A stretch of DNA of 64,000 bases from Glandiceps talaboti (taxonomy: Eukaryota > Hemichordata > Enteropneusta > Spengelidae), in the NCBI RefSeq assembly GCF_964340395.1, contig NC_135555.1, positions 19,904,947-19,968,946 of the forward strand. The letters run 5' to 3'. Made by a program: the position numbers and the translations under genes. This document shows positions 56,455 to 64,000 of the stretch, piece by piece; position 1 is the stretch's first letter, and the number at the start of each line of letters is the position of its first letter. The notes beneath the pieces were generated by a model that saw only the letters and a list, made by a program, of their open reading frames with translations, was not told the DNA's origin and searched no databases.

Positions 56455-57270
56455 GTTGTAAGTGCTTGTTATTCCTTTTAATAAAAATAATCTTTTAATT
56501 AAAAGTTCAACCAATGTATTCAGTTTTCTATTAATAATCCATGGAAAATATGAAAACGGTGACCAATATTTGCATGCTATACTTCAGCCTTCAGGTGTAC
56601 AAACTCGTTCTCCTCTAATACCTGCAAATAAACCACCAGGTACATGTAGTTAACTTAATGCCAGGTAGGCACTAATATGAAAATATAATGCCTGGTAGGT
56701 ACTTACATGTACAAATTACATGAAAGTAAAACGTCAGTTAAGACTTGTAATTGTTACTTGAAAGTAAAGCATTGCGTAGCAATGTACATGTAATCATGCG
56801 AAAGTAAAATGTCATGTAGCCTCGTAATAATTGCGAGTTTTCTGTACTTTTATCACAGCAAGTGTATGAATAAACTCTCATCAAAAGATAGTTCATTTGA
56901 CATGTAGAGCAAACACGATCAAAAGAACCAAAATAGTATGTGGCATTTATAGCCTGTATCGGTGTGTAGGGGGGGACTAAGATCAGAACTCAACTATTTA
57001 TTTGATGGAAAATAATCATGGCTTTAATGCAGATTCTTCGGGGACTCATAATTACGGTTTTATTATATTTTCACCTAATATACAGTTATGCCCAGAGGAC
57101 GACTCCCAACCCTGCTCAAATCAAAAGATAATCTATGGGGCTTGACTGTCGTGATTCGTGTTTTACGAACCATGAATATACTATATAAAGTCATGTTCCA
57201 AGTGCAAAAATATTACTGGAAATATTGTTACAGTAGTGATTATGTTCTACAGGAGTTTGTTATTATATAA
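56455..57270. other. Noncoding stretch with a possible exon
   Basis: A frame from about 56520 to a CCAG|GTACAT donor at 56639 includes YENGDQYLHAILQPSGVQTR. A second, from an AG at 57083, reads MPRGRLPTLLKSKDNLWGLT. Neither has a convincing partner. The GTAGG/TGCCAGGTAGGCACT words near 56662 form short local repeats. Confidence 0.2.
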
Positions 57271-57273
57271 TGG

Positions 57274-57435
57274 CAGTGTGCCCTCTAATGATAGCCAAAT
57301 TGAGACAAAATGAGAAAAACTCGGATTTCTTGTACGTCACCACCTACTGAAGTGATAGTGGAATACCAAATTTTGGTGCATCGCTAGAAATTGTTTGCGT
57401 CAGTGGTATGTCAAATTGGCCAAGAGGGCATACTG
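57274..57435 (+). mobile_element. hAT-like MITE, family CAGTGTGCCC, copy C
   Basis: CAGTGTGCCCTCTAATGAT at the left matches copy A. The right end AAGAGGGCATACTG is its inverted repeat. Flanks TATAATGG and ATAATGAC share ATAATG, a possibly decayed eight-base duplication. Confidence 0.8.
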
Positions 57436-57439
57436 ATAA

Positions 57440-59120
57440 TGACTTTCTTAAATTTATGGTTTAAAGCAAACCTAACATTCTCACAAATTTCAGATTTTTC
57501 CAGTCTTAAAGTGGAATACTAGGTGCAATTTGTTTCATTGTAATCATACATGTACATGTATTTACTACCAAAATTAAGAGAGTATAGCATTTTTATTAAA
57601 AGTCACGATGTTTTTACTTTTTTTGTTACAATTAGACAAGCAAAACAAGAGCCACTGATAGCACATTCATACGCGTATACACATGTACATGTAAACTGAC
57701 CAAAAATCAACATACATGTAACTGTCAGATGAAAAGATAGATTCAAACAGACTCAATGTCAGGCTAATAAAAACAAAGGTAGGTTCCTCAAAATCAATCA
57801 AATATTCAAATTGGGCAATTTACATATTCAGACCTCAGCTTCAGTAAATGAAAATGTGTAATAATGCCAGGAGATTCAATTGTCTGTAAGATTCTCTGTC
57901 AAGCAGCATGTACAGAAAGAACAAGTTGGTAGGTCATTAGACAGTTTCTTCAACAGAGAGATACATGTACAATGTACATGTAGCATTATCAAAATCACTA
58001 TATGTGCAAATGACACAATTTGCATACCCAAACCTCAATTTCAGTATAAAAATGAAATTATTTGGGAATGGGGCTGCAATCACTGAATCAGTGGTGCTGT
58101 AACATGTAGATTCTGTCAGTTTAGATGACCAAATGATGTGGAAAATGATGTGTGTATTATTGAGTGTGTTACACAACGCAATCTCTATTTATTGGAAAGT
58201 AGGGCAGAGAGCATTCACTCCGTAAAAAGGTTCAACTTTTCAAACACTCAAACACACGATCGTTCTCGACATACTTACATTCAAACTATCACAACACTAA
58301 ATACAAAGCTGGATAAGAGTGACTCAGTTACAAAGTGCTGTTTCATTTTTTTTGTTCAAGCTATCATGTTTTTTGTCAGTGTCACAACAGTTTTCATGAA
58401 AAATAAATAACTTGACAAGAGGCTAGTATTTCCAGGTGTTGCAATTTTAATCACTCCCTGATAGAATTTGTTATATGAGTAAATGTCTTAATAAAACATG
58501 AAAGACTACATGTAACTGTGTCATTCTGTAATATTTTGTAGATCATATTCAGTCTCACAGTTCTTACTGCTGACCCAAACTTTGACATGATGTAATTTTT
58601 TCAGTGTACATGTAGTTCGCAAATTGTTAACATTAGTTTCAAGAATTTGAATACGTCAAATTTGAATATATGCAAATGGTAAAGAGTTTGTTCTCACAAA
58701 ATTTATTCCAGTAAAAGATTACATCTGTGTCGATAAGTATGATTTTTTTACGCAGTTAACATTGTTAGACCCAACAGGCATCTTCTGTCCATCCATATGT
58801 GCGTACATGTAGGTGGATTTTTTCATTTCTTTATGCAGCCATTTCTCTGCAATGCAATTTGCAATGATGAATTTCATTCAAACACGGCACATTTGGTACT
58901 AACCTCTCTAGGAATGTGCAGGTTATATTGTTTCTTGACTTTTATCAATTTTGGCTAATTAGTGACCATTTTTGTTTATATAAAATCTATTGTTTGTACA
59001 TTATGTCAAGAACAACTTGTACATGTATGGAAATTCAGCTTCAAATTTCTGGTTTGAACTTTGTGTGGCATATATATTGATGTAGACCTTACAAATAAAA
59101 CACATTATATGAGTAATTAT
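57440..59120. other. AT-rich noncoding stretch
   Basis: A loose two-copy repeat (CAATTTACATATTCAGACCTC at about 57817; CAATTTGCATACCCAAACCTC at about 58017) spans 57720-58080. The opposing open frames at 57880-58176 and 58138-58410 have no splice support. Confidence 0.4.
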
Positions 59121-59129
59121 CAATATTGG

Positions 59130-59490
59130 ACAATGTTGTGATGTACGTATATGTCAACCAGTTGTGTACACTGTGATACATAACTGTAAATGATTACATG
59201 ATACTGGTATGTGCAATGTTGCAACATTGTTGCAAATGGCTGTGTAATAATTATGTGTAATGTTGCAACATAGTTGCGAATGATCATATGATACTGGTAT
59301 GTGCAATGTTGCAACGTTGTTCCAAATGTCCACCTAATACATGTACATTGTGTATGTGCAATGTTGCAACATGGTTACAAGTGTGTAATAGCGACTAGTA
59401 TCATCATTAGTATGTGCAATGTTGCAACATAGTTGCAAATAATAGTATGATGCTGGTACATTTGTATGTGCAATGTTTCAGCAGAGTTAC
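59130..59490 (-). repeat. Palindromic-core minisatellite, reverse orientation
   Basis: Units contain ATACTGGTATGTGCAATGTTGCAACATNGTTGCAAATG, the reverse complement of the 54815-55670 unit. There are about six copies. Confidence 0.9.
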
Positions 59491-59556
59491 AAATGACAAC
59501 ATCAATACTGGTAATATATACACATACACCTACATTTTGTATATTTGCACAGGCTG

Positions 59557-59561
<5 letters not shown>

Positions 59562-59643
<82 letters not shown>
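59562..59643. repeat. (CA)n microsatellite
   Basis: Uninterrupted CA tract of about 82 bases. Confidence 0.98.
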
Positions 59644-59646
<3 letters not shown>

Positions 59647-59775
59647 AGCACCCTTATAATTAATCTCATGTGCCACTGACACACATAAATTTCTTGTGAC
59701 ACCAAGCCATTCCCCTATCCCTTACTACATGTACATTGTATGTGGTGAGTCAAACCATAACTGTACATGTTTGAC
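59644..59775 (-). mobile_element. hAT-like MITE, family CAGTGTGCCC, truncated copy D
   Basis: ATGTGCCACTGACACACA, then AATTTCTTGTGACACCA, and TGTGGTGAGTC follow the same order as in copy B (ATGTGCCACTAATGCACA, AATTTCTAGTGATGCACCA, TGTGGTGACTC). The left end has been replaced by, or grown into, the adjoining CA tract. The right end is lost. Confidence 0.6.
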
Positions 59776-59779
59776 TTTT

Positions 59780-61970
59780 ACATACACATGAAGTTCAGTT
59801 GTTCTGAAAAGTGAAATACATAATTCCTACATGTACATGTATATAATATATGTTTTCATTCATTTATCCCCAACTTTGATACATTGTATAAATTGATCAC
59901 ACAGACAATTAAAGTACATGTACATCTTGTAACAACACCTTCTGTAACTATTTCATTCACAAATAGCTCTGTCATCTCACTAACTGATATTCATTTTATA
60001 CAAGTGAGCCACCATCTTAACAATTTCCCAGCATGCACTGTTAAATGTCCCAAGTCTAATGAATTACTACTGTACACATTAAAGAAAATGTCCAACTAAC
60101 GTGTTTTATAAATATAATGTATGCTATCATTTTCTTAGTGGTACTCTCAGTGGTACATGTACCTCCCACAAATGCATAATCTTCCCGTAGACATTTCTAA
60201 TGTTCATCCAAAAAAAATTAATAGAAACTACAAATCCACACAAATACATCACACTTTTTGACCGCTATCATCATTTTTTGTAAAGTCTGGAATTTTTAGC
60301 GCATATATGCAAAAAAAAAATATATTATAAAATAAAAATACAACAATTTCTTCTTGTACAAATTTTAAAGATTTTTGAAAGATTTCAACATTTCTAGTTT
60401 GAAACCATGTGTGTTTGTATGCAATATTATGGGATTTGCACACTGTACTCAACAACTTCCTCAATCCCATGAATAAAAAAACCCCTTAAAATTCAATCAT
60501 CTTAGAAATATTACAAATATTTGATAAGTATAGCACTGAATACAATATAAAGCTTAATTTGGAAAACTTATTACTTTCACAATCTTGCAATTTATGGTTG
60601 GAAATGCACCAACTTCAACTTTTTTATCGTACTTTTACAAAAGTAACTGTAACTTGCGATAAATTCTTGCAAAGATGAAGAAATGTCACAGATAACACAC
60701 AGTTACTACATAAAAAAATTTTTTGACAACATCTTACATTTAAATCAACCCAAACGCAGACAATATCGGAGCAATCCAACTGATAACAACATCGCAGACA
60801 ACTTCTCATTTTTAAAAGCTTTTCACTTGTATGTGATTTTTAGTGTGAAATGTAGTCACGTTGATAACTATCTACGAATCTACCATAGTATGATGTAATT
60901 TATCTAAAAACCAGATCTGTTTTCCTGTGCAACTGTGTAACTATGCTCTCATTAGTAAAACTATACAATAAGCCATTACAACAACATGTTGCTGACTCAC
61001 AAATCACGGCGAGACAGACTTGCGGGCACTATAAATTTGCCTTCAAATTTCATATTACTTATTGAACAATGTCCATTGTGCTTCCATATTCTTTTGTATA
61101 ATCCCAACACCTCATACAAAGGAAAGAATGGAACTCTATACAAGCCATCAAGAATCCAGACTATCAATTAAAATTTATGAATCGTACAGTGCCCCACACC
61201 TGCATGACACATTCATGCCCAGCTAGGGGGTCTCCTCACCAATCTTTACTCAACTGGAAAGTTTTCCTGGAAATCCGGTGGTTGAAACTTTAGTTGCATA
61301 ACACAACATTATAATCTCTACGTTACGGTGACCATTTTTGTTGATTGCATTAGTAACCGAAGGGTTGGCATGAAAAACTGGATTTCAGGAAACTTGATAT
61401 TGTTTTTAATATGCAGAAACAGAAGGCTTTACGGATAATGTTTCAAATTATGAAATTTATCAAATTGTTCATTATATAATTTTTACTTTTATTTTGTTAC
61501 ATTTCTAAAGTGTAAAATATCAAAGTTTCACATGAAAATGCCTTTACTTTATCTGTTCTACTTGTATACATTTGTGATATTATTCACCAATCTATACTAA
61601 TTAGTTTATGGTTACTGCCATATTTCAACGAATATTTTAGAGCACCCGTATCGAAAGGAGAAACTTTTGTCACAATTTACAGATTTTTGTAAATTTATAT
61701 ATAAAGACTTGACTATTATGGAATATAAACAAATACTATGATGTAGGTAAGGGCTATCAAAACTGCTCAAAATAACTCTCTTCTAAGCATTTTCGAGTTT
61801 ACACAAAATAATGATTGAAGTCTAATGCCAATGGACCTTTCAATTTCCCGATCTCCAGAGGGCGCACTATAACAAAAGAGGCTTGAGCCAAGTACTCCTT
61901 CATTAAATTTACATAGCCCAATGGGCAGACAATATTTCAATCCAATATGTCAAAAGTCACAGGTTACTTG
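59780..61970. other. AT-rich noncoding stretch
   Basis: No supported exon, repeat or RNA gene. Opposing open frames at 60624-60898 and the frame at 60986-61171 look like chance. Confidence 0.45.
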
Positions 61971-61979
61971 GACCAAAGG

Positions 61980-62300
61980 TCATCAACGATATTCTGATTT
62001 CATTCAAAAATATTTATTTATATTTTCATTTCTTATCATTGCCGAATTTAATATTATTATTTAAACTATTTTCAGTGAATATTTTTCTGGTTTTCTGATC
62101 AAAAAATGATACATTGTAGTAGTTTTAACATGGGTGACAGATTCTTTCTCAAGATTTAAACTTTGCACTCCACTACCCACCAACAACACTGACCACTAAT
62201 TAACACATACAATGGCTTTTTATAAGTAACCGACTAATTTTTAGTGAATATATCTTCGGTTATTTGATGAAAAACAAATGTCCCCGATCATACAGCTATT
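61980..62300 (+). repeat. Dispersed repeat R1, right-half copy
   Basis: TTTTCAGTGAATAT, TCTGATCAAAAAATGATAC, GTGACAGATTC, CAAGATTTAAACTTTGCACT, ATTAACACATACAATG, TAAGTAACCGA and TTTTTAGTGAATATATCTTCGGTTAT match 29470-29700 in order. Confidence 0.75.
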
Positions 62301-62879
62301 GCCAAGTTAAAATATTATAAACATAACATTGCCATTATTGGTTGAATTTGCACAGCTGTCAATCCTTGAACCAAAATATGCTGCTACATTGTACTCATGA
62401 CCATGAACTTCATAAAAACGTTTGTGAAACATTTCATCGTGACAAATAACATGACTCTACAAATAACACAAATCTCATGAAAAACATAATTTTTTTTTGG
62501 TCACACCATGTTTACACTGCAATCGATCAAAACCATGTTTACAAGCCGTGTTTGTCTATTTTCTCGGAGTTCTATTTCTCTGGGATTGATGGTACACATA
62601 CATTTGTATGATATCACTTTACATTTACAAGGACACACAAAATCAATCATTCAACACTGAGGAAAGTTTAAAAGTATCCAGTAACATCGATTGATCAATT
62701 TAAAGGGGACTTTCAGTAACTGTTGTTTTCATGTTTATGTTGTAACATTCATAGCTGGACTGGTCAAGACAGCTTTAGAGACTTGAACTTGAAGAACATA
62801 CAACGTTCGTAATTCAGTAGAGCATGCATATTTTCATATTTTAGCGGCTTTTTATGAATTTTATCGAAGAGACAGTTTA

Positions 62880-63110
62880 AACCTGCACCTACATGTACAG
62901 TACTATAACTGGAATATTATATATGCAATCTGACAACTAATAATTTGTATTCATTGAAAATAGTTAAAATGCTGCCCAATAATTTAAGACACTGTACATT
63001 TTTGTACATATGAATTAGATGTTGATTTTATACATAAGTAGTAAAAGTAACAGGTTACAAAATTCTGATTGCATTTTTCTTGGCTGACTGAAGAAAAAAT
63101 ACAGGGGAAT
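62880..63110 (-). repeat. Dispersed repeat R1, minus-strand fragment
   Basis: The reverse complement carries GCAATCAGAATTTTGTAACC, ACTACTTATGTATAAAATC, TACAGTGTCTTAAATTATTGG and TTTTCAATGAATACA, matching 29385-29490. Confidence 0.6.
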
Positions 63111-63189
63111 GATAGTGTAAACCTTCAAAAGACTTATTTTGGCTTATTTCGCTGCAAAACACAAACTGAAACACAAAAATAAGTACTAA

Positions 63190-63275
63190 ACATGTAAGAA
63201 TGAATGTTCACGCACTTTGGGTTCAAACTTCGTAATGCAAATTTCTACTCACAGTCAAAAAATTTTGGAAAATAA
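63190..63275 (+). repeat. Dispersed repeat R2, fragment
   Basis: GTAAGAATGAATGTTCACGCAC, then AAATTTCTACTCACAGTCAAAA match 37566-37630 and 36165-36195. Confidence 0.5.
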
Positions 63276-63279
63276 GTAG

Positions 63280-64000
63280 TGAACAGCATGCCTTCTTGTA
63301 CATGAATGCAACGAACCAGCACCAGTGTGGTAATTTCAGTAAAAATTACTCTTTGAGTACCTAGGTGAATGCTGTAAAATGGCAAAATTTTCTAGCAGCA
63401 AAAATATCAGGTTTACGTGCATTAAATTTGACAATATCTAAATATCAGCCATTTTTGTAAGCGCTGTCACACACTGTCTGAAGGTGGTATTTTTTAGTGA
63501 CATAATGTGACAGTAATATAATATTATATATATAATATACACATGTACAATGTACAATGTACAACGTGTAGCTACAGACAAGTTCCCAGTATGTTGTCAA
63601 ATTCCAACATTCTACAGATCAAGCTAAGTTCATTTTGTTGCTTTTATCTGTTTAAATTGCCTCTCGAATTCAATAACAGATAATATGGAATGCTAATAAT
63701 GGTAAATTAAAACTAAGTAGCTTGCTATCGTATAATACAGGGCTATCAAATATACAAAATGTACATTGTAGTGGGGTCATGACCTTATGACCAAGCGTTT
63801 TTTTGACTATTAAAATTAAGGTAACCAAATACAGTTTTTTATCCAGCGTAGATTTTTTTTCCACCTCTGCATGCATGCCTACTTTTATACAACTGTAGAG
63901 GCTATATGACTAAACGAGGGCGCTCTCAGCATTACAGACCTTCTCAGCTTACAAAATACAAATGTACAAGAACCATAAAGTTATGGTGGTGTCCCTTTTA
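63280..64000. other. AT-rich noncoding end of window
   Basis: Nothing supported. A TATATATAATATACACATGTACAATGTACAATGTACA stretch near 63525-63563 is low-complexity. Confidence 0.45.

Noticed and set aside
59375-59663. His/Thr and Cys/Val repeat frames
   Set aside because: They are translations of the 82-base CA tract.
1-64000. Reverse transcriptase, transposase, viral or toxin genes
   Set aside because: No recognisable catalytic motif or long frame of these types was seen on either strand by reading. All elements found look nonautonomous.

Overview
The window looks like intronic and intergenic DNA from an AT-rich invertebrate animal genome. It has no bacterial gene packing, operons or ribosome-binding sites. 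Most long open frames are either translated microsatellites or chance frames. Its bulk is old transposon debris: a tRNA-derived SINE, several short inverted-repeat elements and at least three unclassified dispersed repeats. It also holds many tandem repeats and is rich in the palindromic word TACATGTA. The SINE tail (paired AAAGCGCT/AGCGCTATATAA words followed by an ATT repeat) is a type I associate with marine invertebrates such as molluscs, brachiopods and lower deuterostomes. I cannot name the phylum with confidence.

Coding content is sparse. No protein family could be recognised, so every exon call rests on splice-site strength, reading phase and composition. The best candidates are all on the + strand. 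Three phase-compatible exons lie at 14940-15239, 15532-15585 and 17658-17874. A Ser/Thr-rich exon lies at 40152-40320. A terminal exon at 45715-45913 encodes a Ser/Thr-rich tail ending in a class I PDZ-type motif and is followed by AATAAA at 46117. A GC-rich exon-like segment lies at 49768-49877. Weaker candidates are at 28267-28340 and 33024-33145. They could be parts of one or two long-intron genes, but the window does not prove that they join.

Layout. 0-14 kb: degenerate tandem repeats, a foldback element (7.5-7.8 kb), a dispersed repeat (10.2-10.7 kb) and an enhancer-like block (10.75-11.37 kb). 14.9-18 kb: the exon cluster, a hAT-like element and a CAGA/TCTG-type microsatellite. 18-29 kb: repeat-poor AT-rich DNA with three CCAAT boxes (21.5 kb), a GC-elevated island (24.8-25.4 kb) and two further enhancer-like blocks (26.9-27.3 and 28.0-28.3 kb). 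29-40 kb: dispersed repeats, a 43-bp minisatellite (31.8-32.3 kb), an inverted-repeat element (33.4-33.8 kb) and a run of three-copy tandem repeats. 40-46 kb: exon candidates, SINE copies and a compound microsatellite. 46-54 kb: more tandem repeats, including a 26-bp minisatellite (50.45-50.83 kb). 54-60 kb: palindromic-core minisatellites, one broken by a SINE, plus nested inverted-repeat elements. 60-64 kb: mostly featureless apart from dispersed repeat copies.

Regulatory-looking motifs stand out: several RFX X-box palindromes, a paired kappaB-like site and a perfect DR1 nuclear-receptor site. These are motif matches only.
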